A stretch of 64,000 nucleotides of DNA from Martinezella lusitana (GTDB lineage: Bacteria; Pseudomonadota; Alphaproteobacteria; Rhizobiales; Rhizobiaceae). Positions within the stretch are counted from its first letter, which is position 1; every line of letters begins with the position of its first letter. The notes beneath the pieces are model-generated. The model was not told the DNA's origin and did not search any database. It saw nothing but the letters and a program-made list of their open reading frames with translations. Location of the stretch: the NCBI RefSeq assembly GCF_900094565.1, contig NZ_FMAF01000003.1:124001-188000 (forward strand), written 5' to 3'. This document shows, piece by piece, positions 45,579 to 54,027 of this stretch. The position numbers and the translations under genes are program-made.

Positions 45579-46787
45579 TTGTCTCTTCTGCCGCAGCATA
45601 ACCTGCCGAACGCGCTCGGCGGCCGCGATGCCCTCGAAGGCATCCGCGCTCAGATCCGCGACATGCGCACCGACAATATTGCCGTGCTCGCCAAGCGTGC
45701 CCGCGAACTCGGCGGCGTCATCCCGCTATGGTTCGGCGAAGGCGACATCGTGACGCCGGCCTTCATCCGCGACGCCGCAAAGAAGACGCTGGACGATGGT
45801 GCGACCTTCTACGTTCCGAACATGCGCGGCCTCCAGACGCTGAACGAGGCGCTGTCCGAATATCAGACCCACTGGCATGGACGCCCCATCCCGATCGAGC
45901 GCACCACGGTCGCTCCCGGCGGCATGCAGGCGCTCTACATGGCGCTGGAACTGCTCGTCGATGTCGGCACCAATGTCGTCTACGTGGCGCCGCAATGGCC
46001 AAACATTCATAACGCCATCCATTTGATCGGTGGTGAGCCCCGGTCTGTATCGCTCGATTTCGACACCGATTGGCGCCTCGACCTCGACAAGCTCTTTGCC
46101 CGCTGCGATGCCCGTACCCGCGCGATCTTCCTGTCGACCCCCTCCAATCCGACCGGCTGGACGGCATCCCGCGAGGAGATGCAGGCCCTGCTGGATTTCA
46201 GCCGTCGTACCGGCATCTGGATCATCTCCGACGAGGTCTATGCCCGCCTCTATTTCGAGGGCGAAATCGCGCCCTCGATCCTGCAGGTCGCCGAAGACGG
46301 CGATCGTGTGATTGCCATCAACAGCTTTTCGAAGGCATGGGCGATGACCGGCTGGCGCGTCGGCTGGCTGACGCATCCGTCGGCGATCGCCGACCAGCTC
46401 GGTGCGATGACGCAATATGTCAACAGCGGCACATCGGCCATGGTCCAGGCGGGAGCAGCGGCGGCACTGCGCGAAGGCGAGCCGCTGGTTGCCGAGATCC
46501 GCGGCAGGATCAAGGCCGGCCTCGACCTTGCCTATGAAAAGCTGCCGCAGATACCGGGCATCATCCTGCCGGAAAAGCCACGTGGCGGCATGTACGCCTT
46601 CTTCGCGCTGCAGGGAGAAGCCGATGCGACCGTACTTTGCGAGCGCATTCTGGAGACGGCGCGCGTCGGCCTGGCGCCCGGATACCATTTCGGTGAATCG
46701 TCCCGCGCCTTCCTGCGCATGTGCACCTTCCGCGAAACAGAACAGATGCGTATCGCCCTCGACCGCATGGTCGATGCGATGACATGA
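45579..46787 (+). CDS. Class I/II pyridoxal-phosphate aminotransferase
   Basis: A 402-residue fold-type I aminotransferase of the aspartate/aromatic branch. PLP lysine K252 lies in NSFSKAWAMTGWRVGW, with D218 and Y221 in ISDEVYARL. The start is a TTG at 45579 with GAGGGG 7 bases upstream, since no ATG fits. It probably converts an amino acid carried by the following importer to its 2-oxo acid, which the aldolase upstream could then cleave. Confidence 0.88.
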   Translation: MSLLPQHNLPNALGGRDALEGIRAQIRDMRTDNIAVLAKRARELGGVIPLWFGEGDIVTPAFIRDAAKKTLDDGATFYVPNMRGLQTLNEALSEYQTHWHGRPIPIERTTVAPGGMQALYMALELLVDVGTNVVYVAPQWPNIHNAIHLIGGEPRSVSLDFDTDWRLDLDKLFARCDARTRAIFLSTPSNPTGWTASREEMQALLDFSRRTGIWIISDEVYARLYFEGEIAPSILQVAEDGDRVIAINSFSKAWAMTGWRVGWLTHPSAIADQLGAMTQYVNSGTSAMVQAGAAAALREGEPLVAEIRGRIKAGLDLAYEKLPQIPGIILPEKPRGGMYAFFALQGEADATVLCERILETARVGLAPGYHFGESSRAFLRMCTFRETEQMRIALDRMVDAMT

Positions 46788-46868
46788 CACGGCCGCCCAG
46801 GCGGGCGGGCGGGAATACCCGCGGGTAAGAGGAATGCCCGCAGCCATAACCAGAGGGAGACTAAGAAA

Positions 46869-47666
46869 ATGCATATTACTCGTCGCAGTCTGCTGGTCCT
46901 TGCGACCGCCGTTGGCCTCGCCGGCGGAAGCCACTTCGCCTATGCCGCCGATGTGCTGAATGTCGGCTCCTATCCGAACAATCCGCCATTCGAATACAAG
47001 ACCGCCGAGGGCGGTTTCGAGGGCTTCGAGGTCGACATCGTCACTGAAGCGGCCAAGCGCGCCGGCATGACGACCAATATTGCCGACTACGGCTTCCAGG
47101 CCCTGTTCGCGGCAACGAGCTCCAAGCGCATCGACGTGGCGATCTCGTCCATAACAATCACGCCGGAACGCCTCAAGTCGCAATCCTTTACGCAGCCCTA
47201 TTACGATTCCGACATGGGGGTCGCCGCCAAGGAAAGCAGCGCGATCAAAAACCTTGCCGATCTCAAGGGCAAGGCCGTCGGCGTGCTGTCCGGCTCGACG
47301 GGCGAAAAATGGGTCAACGACAACAAGGCCGCCCAGGGCTTCGCCGACGTCAAGGGCTACAACTCCCAGCAGGACATGTTCCTCGATCTCGGTGCCGGCC
47401 GCATTGACGCCGTCGTCAGCGATATCCCAGGCATGCAGTATCTCTTCGTCAAGACGAAGGGCTTTGCCATCAAGGATCGCATCAAGACCGGCGAACAATA
47501 CGGCCTGATGATGACCAAGGACTCCCCGCTCGTCGCCAAGATCAACGACGCCATCACCGCGATGAAGAAGGACGGCACGCTGGAAAAGATCCACGAGAAG
47601 TGGTTCGGCAGCAAGGCGCCCGCCGGCTCCTCCACCGTCACCGAACTGCCTATCCCCAAGGCGTGA
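46869..47666 (+). CDS. Amino-acid ABC transporter substrate-binding protein
   Basis: A 265-residue periplasmic family 3 binding protein. The signal peptide covers about residues 1-27 with a twin-arginine-like TRRSLLVLA at its start and AYAA at the cleavage region. The mature part has YPNNPPFEYK and GFEVDIVTEAAKRAGM, typical of polar amino-acid receptors. It precedes a permease gene but no ATPase. A strong stem-loop lies after it. Confidence 0.9.
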   Translation: MHITRRSLLVLATAVGLAGGSHFAYAADVLNVGSYPNNPPFEYKTAEGGFEGFEVDIVTEAAKRAGMTTNIADYGFQALFAATSSKRIDVAISSITITPERLKSQSFTQPYYDSDMGVAAKESSAIKNLADLKGKAVGVLSGSTGEKWVNDNKAAQGFADVKGYNSQQDMFLDLGAGRIDAVVSDIPGMQYLFVKTKGFAIKDRIKTGEQYGLMMTKDSPLVAKINDAITAMKKDGTLEKIHEKWFGSKAPAGSSTVTELPIPKA

Positions 47667-47692
47667 TCAAAAGATCATCTACGAAATAGCGC

Positions 47693-47719
47693 TTACGCCG
47701 GCCATTGCGGCCGGCGTAA
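47693..47719. promoter_or_regulatory. Stem-loop between binding-protein and permease genes
   Basis: Perfect 11-base arms TTACGCCGGCC and GGCCGGCGTAA with loop ATTGC, 26 bases after the binding-protein stop. No U-tract follows on the plus strand. This is the usual place for a stem that protects binding-protein mRNA and lowers permease expression. Confidence 0.7.
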
Positions 47720-47761
47720 ATGTAAGGAAATCCTATCTTCGTCTCGTACACGGGAGTGCCA

Positions 47762-48436
47762 ATGTCTTTCGTCGATACCTTCTTCAATTCCGACGTCATG
47801 ATCTCGGCTTTCCCTCAACTGCTGCGCGGGCTTTGGATGACCATCGCGCTTGGCGTGGTCAGCATCGTCATCGGCGTCTCCGCCGGCCTCATCGTCAGCC
47901 TGATCCGCCTCTATGCACCGAAGCCGCTCCAAATGCTGATGATTGCCTACATCGACATCATGCGCGCCATGCCGATGCTGGTCGTGCTGATCTTGATCTA
48001 TTACGCGCTGCCCTTCGTCGGCATCAGCTTTTCGGCCTGGTGGTCGGCGATCCTCGGCTTTTCCATCGTGCTGGCTGCCTACTCGGCTGAGGTCTTCCGC
48101 TCAGGCATCGAAAGCGTGCCGCGCGGCCAGTTCGAGGCGGCCGCCGCCCTCGGCATCCCGTTCCTGATCACGCTCTACAAGGTCGTGCTGCCGCAGGCGG
48201 TGCGGATCGTCATTCCGCCGACGACCAGCAACTGCGTCTCCATGTTCAAGGACACGTCGCTTGCCTCGACCGTCGCGCTGCCGGAACTTCTGAAAGAGGG
48301 GCAGAACGCTCAGGGCTTCTACGCCAATCCCTCGCCGCTGATTATGGCCGCGCTGATCTACATCATCCTGCTCTGGCCGATGGTGCGTCTCGTCAGCGTG
48401 CTCGAAAAGAGGTTCAAAAGCGAGCGGGCCCGATAG
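47762..48436 (+). CDS. Amino-acid ABC transporter permease
   Basis: A 224-residue HisM/GlnP-type inner-membrane permease with about five helices and the BPD coupling loop RGQFEAAAALGIPFLITLYKVV. It pairs with the upstream binding protein. No second permease or ATPase follows; instead a convergent MarR gene ends 9 bases further on. It must work as a homodimer with an ATPase encoded elsewhere. The ATG at 47762 is used; a GTG two codons earlier is possible. Confidence 0.88.
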   Translation: MSFVDTFFNSDVMISAFPQLLRGLWMTIALGVVSIVIGVSAGLIVSLIRLYAPKPLQMLMIAYIDIMRAMPMLVVLILIYYALPFVGISFSAWWSAILGFSIVLAAYSAEVFRSGIESVPRGQFEAAAALGIPFLITLYKVVLPQAVRIVIPPTTSNCVSMFKDTSLASTVALPELLKEGQNAQGFYANPSPLIMAALIYIILLWPMVRLVSVLEKRFKSERAR

Positions 48437-48445
48437 AGCCGGCCA

Positions 48446-48961
48446 TCAATCGAAGTCACCGCCTGAAAGGTGGTTGCTCACCGACGACTTCACCGCGCCG
48501 ATATCCTGCCAGAGCTCGCTGACGATGGCGGGATCGACATCCGCCATCATATCGCGCAGCCAACCTTCATGGGCGACAGCCATGGCGCCGAAGATCGTCT
48601 CGCCCTTCGCGGTCAGCTTCGCGACCGTCACGCGCCGGTCGCCGTCAGGCGTGACGCGCAAGACCAGCCCGTCCGTTTCCAGCCGCTCGACCAGGCCTGT
48701 GACATTGCCGTTGGTGACCATGGTGCGCTTGGAAAGCTCGCCGAGGCGCAGGCCGTCGCGTTCGCGATAGAGCTGCGCCATCAGGTCGAATTGCGGCAGG
48801 GTCGCGCCGAACTCGTTGCGCAGCCGGCGACGAATTTCCTGCGAGACCAGCTTGGTGGTCGACAGCATGCGCAGCCAGAGTCGCAGCTCCTGCTTTTTGC
48901 CTTCCTGCGCTCCCTGAACAATGATTTCCAGGTCGACGGCTGCACTCTCAGGCTCTGTCAT
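48446..48961 (-). CDS. MarR family transcriptional regulator
   Basis: A 171-residue winged-helix MarR regulator with the recognition helix in KRTMVTNGNVTGLVERLETDGL and a wing DGDRRVTVAKLT. It probably represses genes nearby and its own gene through the GACATTT palindrome upstream. ATG at 48961 chosen; a GTG at 48979 adds six residues. It ends 9 bases from the permease stop and is followed upstream by the FAD oxidoreductase gene in the same direction. Confidence 0.88.
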   Translation of the reverse strand: MTEPESAAVDLEIIVQGAQEGKKQELRLWLRMLSTTKLVSQEIRRRLRNEFGATLPQFDLMAQLYRERDGLRLGELSKRTMVTNGNVTGLVERLETDGLVLRVTPDGDRRVTVAKLTAKGETIFGAMAVAHEGWLRDMMADVDPAIVSELWQDIGAVKSSVSNHLSGGDFD

Positions 48962-49014
48962 CACGTCAGCTAAACCCACCGCTTTGCATTGCTTATATGA
49001 ACGATCTAGGGGCC

Positions 49015-49029
49015 GACATTTGAAATGTC
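49015..49029. promoter_or_regulatory. MarR-like palindrome upstream of marR-type gene
   Basis: A perfect 15-base palindrome GACATTT-G-AAATGTC, 53 bases before the MarR start codon and 29 bases past the stop of the preceding FAD oxidoreductase gene. Its size and position suit autoregulation by a MarR protein. Confidence 0.55.
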
Positions 49030-49058
49030 AAAGGTTTACGCGTCAAGTCCGTTGGTCG

Positions 49059-50627
49059 TCACTTGGCCAGCATTTTCCCCAGCATGAAACCGGAACCGGC
49101 GCCGGTGCCCGCGCCGGGCCAGGTGGAGGCCCCACACATGAACAGCGACCCCACAGGCGTCCTGTAGCGCGAGTAGCCCGCGACGGGTCGGAACAGGAAG
49201 TTTTGGTCGAGGTGATGGCTGCCGGAGAGATTGTCGCCGCCGATGAGATTCGGGTTCTCCCGTTCGAGATCGAGGGGCGAAAACACGGATCGTCCCAGTA
49301 TCTTGCCGCGCAGGCCGGGCGCGTAGCGCTCGACGATATGGAGAACGCGTTCTGCGTAGACATCCTTGATCTCGTCCCAGTTCGCACCGCTGATTTCCCC
49401 CGCCGCATCGCCGCGGAATTCCGCCGGCAGGACACGCACCTGGATCCAGAGCACATGCTGCCCGGTCGGAGCGCGCGACGGGTCGATGGCCGTCGGCTGT
49501 CCGACCACAAGGGCCGGCTCGGCGGGTAACAAGCCGCCCACCGCCTCGGCATAGACGCGCGACATCATCTCGAGATCTGGCGCTATATGGACATAGGCGA
49601 AATTCTGGAGCGCCTTGCCCGCCGTCCAGTCCGGAAGCCCCGACAGCGCCAGGTGGATCATCATCGTCCCTGGACCAGCCCGGAAGCGCGAGACTTTGTT
49701 ATCGAATTCCTGGCGCGACGGCTCCCGATCGAGAAGCTTGCCGAACAGGATCTGCGGATGGACATTGGCAATGACGGCGCGCCTGGCTTCATAGCGACGG
49801 CCGTCGGCGAGGATGACGCCGGTCGCCTTCTTACCTGACGTGACGATCTTGTCGACGCGCGTCCCGAGCATAAGCTCGCCGCCCTTGCTTTTCAGCACGG
49901 CCGCCATCGCCTTGACGATCGTATCGGCCCCGCCCTTGCCGATCACCATGCCGAAAGCCTGGTTGGCCATGGATTCGAGATAGGGAAACAGCGCGCCACC
50001 CGCGACATCGGGCGCAAAGTCGAGATGCAGCCCCCAGGCAGCCATCATCGTCTTGAGCTTGGCGTTCTGGAAACGGGCGTCGAGAAAGTCGCGCGGCGAG
50101 GCAAACAGCATGCGCGCCGTGTCGTACAGCCAGCCGCTTCCCTTTTCGCGCCATGCCTTCCAAACGACCCTGGCGGCCGCCATCGAAGGCATCGGCGAAC
50201 CGAGCAGGCCGAAGATATGAGGCGCATCCGCACCGAACTCCGACAGCATGTGCCGCCACGCAGCTGCGTCCTGCGGCGATATGTCGGCAATGGCGCCGGT
50301 GGTCTTTTCGAGATCGGTGCTGACGCCGAGAAAGGTGCCGTCGCGAAAGACGCTGGCAAAGCAATCCGCCGCGGGCACGAAATTGAGACCTTCGGCCGAA
50401 AGCTCGTTCTTGTATTGCGCAAAAAAGGCCGAGCCGGCGAACATGGAGAGGTTCATGGCACAGAGATCGTGGCGGAAGCCCGGAAGCGTCACCTCGCGGG
50501 TTTTCACCGCTCCACCCGGCTCGGCATTGCCCTCGATGACGGCAACCTTCCAGCCCTTCGCCGCCAGATGCACCGCCGCTGCCAGGCCATTGTGGCCCGC
50601 CCCCACTATGATCGCATCATAGCTCAT
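49059..50627 (-). CDS. NAD(P)/FAD-dependent oxidoreductase, phytoene desaturase-like (paralog 1)
   Basis: A 522-residue flavoprotein of the COG1233 group. The N-terminal dinucleotide motif is IIVGAGHNGLAAAVHLAAKG at residues 5-24 with GNAEPGG nearby, and the C-terminal FAD motif includes FMCGASTWPGAGTGAGSG. It is clearly paralogous to the gene at 51887-53476, divergent across 399 bases plus the cyclase gene. Substrate unknown; members oxidise carotenoids, amines or steroids, so assignment as a carotenoid enzyme would be premature. Confidence 0.87.
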   Translation of the reverse strand: MSYDAIIVGAGHNGLAAAVHLAAKGWKVAVIEGNAEPGGAVKTREVTLPGFRHDLCAMNLSMFAGSAFFAQYKNELSAEGLNFVPAADCFASVFRDGTFLGVSTDLEKTTGAIADISPQDAAAWRHMLSEFGADAPHIFGLLGSPMPSMAAARVVWKAWREKGSGWLYDTARMLFASPRDFLDARFQNAKLKTMMAAWGLHLDFAPDVAGGALFPYLESMANQAFGMVIGKGGADTIVKAMAAVLKSKGGELMLGTRVDKIVTSGKKATGVILADGRRYEARRAVIANVHPQILFGKLLDREPSRQEFDNKVSRFRAGPGTMMIHLALSGLPDWTAGKALQNFAYVHIAPDLEMMSRVYAEAVGGLLPAEPALVVGQPTAIDPSRAPTGQHVLWIQVRVLPAEFRGDAAGEISGANWDEIKDVYAERVLHIVERYAPGLRGKILGRSVFSPLDLERENPNLIGGDNLSGSHHLDQNFLFRPVAGYSRYRTPVGSLFMCGASTWPGAGTGAGSGFMLGKMLAK

Positions 50628-51026
50628 CGATTGCCCCTCTTTCGCCGGTGATTATTATTGTCACATGCATACATCTTGAGTTTTAAGCTTCAAGTACCAA
50701 TCAACGCGAATCGTAAAGAAAAGAAACAATCTTGAGTAGTATAATCGCAATCAACCTCAGAGATTCACGTTTAGTTTCAGCGCCTTACAAACACCCGCTA
50801 GCCCGCCGGATATGGGTCGATTTTGGGCCTGGAGACCATGCCGGAATGCTTGCAATATCATATATTGTAACATAGGCTCCCTTCATTCCGCCGCCGCGCG
50901 GACCCGGTGCCTGGAGGAAAGGCACCCCTGCGCATGGCGATGAAGGCTTCAAGCTCGATCCTGGACGGAAGGCCCGCAATGCGGCTCTTCGCATGGGATC
51001 AGGCGACAACAAGGGGAACGCTACTT
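50628..51026. other. Divergent promoter region of the FAD oxidoreductase and cyclase genes
   Basis: A 399-base AT-rich region. It contains the direct repeat ATCTTGAGT at 50673-50681 and 50729-50737, the first being part of an inverted CTTGA/TCAAG pair (50675-50694). These are candidate sites for one of the two MarR regulators. No gene is supported; an in-frame extension of the cyclase to 50907 is considered unlikely. Confidence 0.55.
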
Positions 51027-51809
51027 ATGACCGCCACCACACTTTCCAGCCTGGCCTCGGCCCTGCTTTCAGGCTCCATCAAGGTCGTCGATCTCACAGC
51101 GCCGCTCGGCCCTGAAACACCGGTACTCTACCTGCCACCACAGTTCGGCAAGAACACGCCGTCGGTCAAGGTCCATACGATCTCGGAATATAACGAGGAC
51201 GGCCCCTTCTGGGCCTGGAACTGGCTGGAACTCGGCGAACATACTGGCACGCATTTCGACGCCCCCTGCCACTGGATCACCGGCAAGGACAATCCGAACA
51301 ACACGACCGACACCATACCGACGCAGAATTTCGTCGCACCGGTCAACGTCATCGACCGGTCGAAGGAAGCCGCCGCCAATCCGGACTATCTGCTGACGGT
51401 TGACAGCATCAAGGAATGGGAAGCACAGAATGGCGCGATCGAGGCCGGCAGCTGGGTGCTGCTGCGCACCGACTGGTACAAGCGCAACGGCTCGACGGAA
51501 ACCTTCCTGAACGCCGATGAGAGCGGCCCGCATTCTCCCGGCCCGACCGCCGAGGCGATCGAATATCTTCTGACCAAGGGCATTATCGGCTGGGGCTCGG
51601 AAACCATCGGTACCGACGCCGGTTCCGCCGGCGGAATGAACCCGCCCTTCCCGGCCCATAACCTCATGCACAAGGCCAACCGCTATGGCCTCGCCAGCCT
51701 CTCCAATCTCGATCAGCTCCCCGCCAAGGGCGCCGTGCTGATCGCCGCACCGCTGAAGTTCGTCAAGGGCACGGGTTCACCGGTCCGTGCACTGGCACTT
51801 ATCGCATGA
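51027..51809 (+). CDS. Cyclase family protein (kynurenine formamidase-like)
   Basis: A 260-residue metal-dependent hydrolase of the KynB/cyclase family. The signature HxGTHxDxPxH is present as HTGTHFDAPCHW near residues 70-83, with a later histidine-rich element (GSETIGTDAG). KynB hydrolyses N-formylkynurenine; relatives act on isatin or other cyclic amides. An AAGGGG ribosome site precedes the ATG at 51027. It lies between two paralogous FAD oxidoreductase genes and is followed by the second one after 77 bases in the same direction. Confidence 0.86.
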   Translation: MTATTLSSLASALLSGSIKVVDLTAPLGPETPVLYLPPQFGKNTPSVKVHTISEYNEDGPFWAWNWLELGEHTGTHFDAPCHWITGKDNPNNTTDTIPTQNFVAPVNVIDRSKEAAANPDYLLTVDSIKEWEAQNGAIEAGSWVLLRTDWYKRNGSTETFLNADESGPHSPGPTAEAIEYLLTKGIIGWGSETIGTDAGSAGGMNPPFPAHNLMHKANRYGLASLSNLDQLPAKGAVLIAAPLKFVKGTGSPVRALALIA

Positions 51810-51886
51810 TAGGTTGGGAAGGCTGGACTCCAGGGGCGAATTAAGCTCCTCCTTTCCACACTCCTTGCCTATGAGGGGCAACGGCA

Positions 51887-53476
51887 ATGGGCGATCATGA
51901 CTACATCATCGTCGGCAGCGGCATAAATGCGCTTGTCGCGGCCGCGATGCTCGGCAAGAAGGGCCACAAGGTGCTCCTCCTCGAGCGCAACGACCGCATC
52001 GGCGGCTGTCTGCGCACAGAGGAGATCACCGAGCCCGGCTTCATCCACGACGTCATGGCGACGACCATGGTACTGTTCCTCACCTCGCCGGCCTATGGCG
52101 CCATCGGCAAGGATCTCGAGGCCCGCGGCCTGGAATTTGCCCATGCCGACCTTCCCACAGGCGTGCTGAGGCCGGATGGCTCGCATGTGATCTTTTCCAA
52201 GGACAGGCGACGGAACATCGCCACCTTCGATGAATTGTCGCTCGGCGACGGGCAGACCTTCTCTCGCGAGATGGACGCGCTCGCCGCCGATGCCCCCTTC
52301 CTGTTTTCCCTGCTCGGTGGTGCACTCTGGTCGGGATCGACCCTGAAAAACGTTGCCGGCCAAGGCTGGAATCGCGGCCTGCGCAAGCTTGCGGCCTGGT
52401 TCGGTGAAGCCCTGACACCGGCCCGCGGCTATCTGGAGACCAGCTATCGCTCCGAGGATATTCATGCGCTCTGGGCACCCTGGGTCCTGCATTGCGGCCT
52501 CGGGCCCGAAAGCGCCTATTCCGCCGAAATGCTGAAGGTCATCGGCTTTGCGCTGGAGCTTGGCGGCGCGCCGATCGTCAAGGGCGGTGCGGGAACATTG
52601 CTGACGGCCTTCGAACGGCTGATCAAGGATAATGGCGGCGAGATCCGCATCAGCGCCGACGTCGAAGCCATCATTCCCGGCGCCAATCGCCGCGCCGACG
52701 GCGTGCGCCTTGCAGGGGGCGAAACGCTGAAAGCCAAGGCCGGCGTGATATGTTCGGTAACGCCCAACCAGCTCTACGAACGGCTGATGAAGGACTGGCC
52801 CGACCCGCTGCCGACAGAGATCAAGGCCGGCGTTGCGAGCTATCGCTACGGCAAGGGCGACATGCAGATCCACTATGCCCTCTCCGCGCCGCCGCGCTGG
52901 AAGGCCGATGCCGAGCTCGGCAAGGTGGCGCTGCTGCATCTGACGCCTGGTCTCGACGGTGTCTCCCGCGCCGCCAATGAATGCGAGCGCGGACTGCTGC
53001 CAGCTGAACCCACTGTCTGCGTCGGCCAGCCCGCCTCCCTCGATCCCAGCCGCGCACCGGAGGGTAAATCGATCCTCTGGCTGCAGCTTCCCGAAGCGCC
53101 GCGCCATATCAAGGGAGACGCCGCGGGCGAGATCGCAACGCCGAAGGACGGCTGCTGGACGGAAGAGGTGCGCGAGCGCTATGCCGACCGCGTCGAGGCG
53201 CTGCTCGAAAGCCATATCGAGAATTTCTCCGGTATAAAGCTCGCGCGGCGCGCCTATTCGCCGGGTGATCTGGAAGCCATGAACGTGAACCTTGTCGGCG
53301 GCGATCCCTATGGCGGCTATTGCGGCCTGGACCAGTTTTTCATCTGGCGCCCCTTCAAGTCATCTGTTAACCACCGCACCCACATATCAGGCCTATACCA
53401 TATCGGCGCCTCGGCGCACCCGGGAGCCGGGCTCGGCGGAGGCTCAGGCTTCCTCCTCGCATCATCGCTGAAGTAA
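51887..53476 (+). CDS. NAD(P)/FAD-dependent oxidoreductase, phytoene desaturase-like (paralog 2)
   Basis: A 529-residue flavoprotein paralogous to the one at 49059-50627: same IIVGSGINALVAAAMLGKKG start and C-terminal YHIGASAHPGAGLGGGSG. Conserved GLLPAEPT/VGQPASLDPSRAPEGK motifs also occur in paralog 1 in similar form. It is in the same direction as the cyclase and the MarR gene at 53501, separated from the latter by 24 bases, so all three may be one transcript. Confidence 0.87.
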   Translation: MGDHDYIIVGSGINALVAAAMLGKKGHKVLLLERNDRIGGCLRTEEITEPGFIHDVMATTMVLFLTSPAYGAIGKDLEARGLEFAHADLPTGVLRPDGSHVIFSKDRRRNIATFDELSLGDGQTFSREMDALAADAPFLFSLLGGALWSGSTLKNVAGQGWNRGLRKLAAWFGEALTPARGYLETSYRSEDIHALWAPWVLHCGLGPESAYSAEMLKVIGFALELGGAPIVKGGAGTLLTAFERLIKDNGGEIRISADVEAIIPGANRRADGVRLAGGETLKAKAGVICSVTPNQLYERLMKDWPDPLPTEIKAGVASYRYGKGDMQIHYALSAPPRWKADAELGKVALLHLTPGLDGVSRAANECERGLLPAEPTVCVGQPASLDPSRAPEGKSILWLQLPEAPRHIKGDAAGEIATPKDGCWTEEVRERYADRVEALLESHIENFSGIKLARRAYSPGDLEAMNVNLVGGDPYGGYCGLDQFFIWRPFKSSVNHRTHISGLYHIGASAHPGAGLGGGSGFLLASSLK

Positions 53477-53500
53477 CACGTTTCAGGAGGAGTATCGTCG

Positions 53501-54007
53501 ATGGAGGAGCGATTTTCAGGCACTGTTTTAAGGCGTAGTCGGGAGGAGCCCGTAAAACGTCCGACCATGGGCGAAATAGGCCTCAATCACTTCGCGCCCT
53601 ATCTGATGAACCGGTTGATGGCCCGCTGGAACGCCAACCTGTCGGACGAGCTGCGCGAATACGACATGACGACCGCCAAGATGCGGGCGCTTGCCGTGCT
53701 CAGCGTCTCCTCCAGCGTTACGATCAACGAACTCTCCGTCTTCGCCGTCACCGAGCAATCGACGATGAGCCGCACATTGGACTCGCTCGAGCGGCAGGGC
53801 TTCATCCGCCGCCAGCCACGCGCCGAGGACATGCGCATCCGCGACGTTTCCATCACCGAAGAAGGCCGCGCCGCCTTCGAGAAGGTGTGGCCGACCATGT
53901 ACGACCTGTTCCTGCAGATGTTCGACGGCGTCGAGGAGGCCGAATATCGCGCATTTATTTCGACGCTGCACAAGGTGCTGCATAATATCAGGAAGCATGA
54001 GATTTGA
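53501..54007 (+). CDS. MarR family transcriptional regulator
   Basis: A 168-residue MarR regulator with a winged HTH (TINELSVFAVTEQSTMSRTL recognition region, wing AEDMRIRDVSITEEG). A strong CAGGAGGAG ribosome site precedes the ATG. It ends the plus-strand unit of cyclase and FAD oxidoreductase and probably controls it. It may also act on the indolepyruvate oxidoreductase operon on the other side of the toxin-antitoxin genes. Confidence 0.88.
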   Translation: MEERFSGTVLRRSREEPVKRPTMGEIGLNHFAPYLMNRLMARWNANLSDELREYDMTTAKMRALAVLSVSSSVTINELSVFAVTEQSTMSRTLDSLERQGFIRRQPRAEDMRIRDVSITEEGRAAFEKVWPTMYDLFLQMFDGVEEAEYRAFISTLHKVLHNIRKHEI

Positions 54008-54027
54008 CGAGCAAAGCTGACGGCCAG

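Noticed and set aside
45386-45601. 71-codon plus-strand frame overlapping the end of the aldolase gene and the start of the aminotransferase gene
   Set aside because: Its ATG overlaps the aldolase stop in a coupled manner, but the product has no recognisable features and it would overlap the ribosome site and first codons of the next gene.
46795-46830. GC-rich run with CGGGCGGGCGGG and CCCGCGGG as possible terminator after the aminotransferase gene
   Set aside because: The arms are short and irregular, with no U-tract, so it is not listed.
45726-47594. 622-codon minus-strand open frame opposite the aminotransferase and binding-protein genes
   Set aside because: It spans two real genes and their spacer on the other strand and shows only shadow composition.
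49059-53476. Carotenoid biosynthesis locus based on phytoene-desaturase-like proteins
   Set aside because: No phytoene synthase or cyclase of carotenoid type is nearby; the neighbouring cyclase is a KynB-like metal hydrolase.
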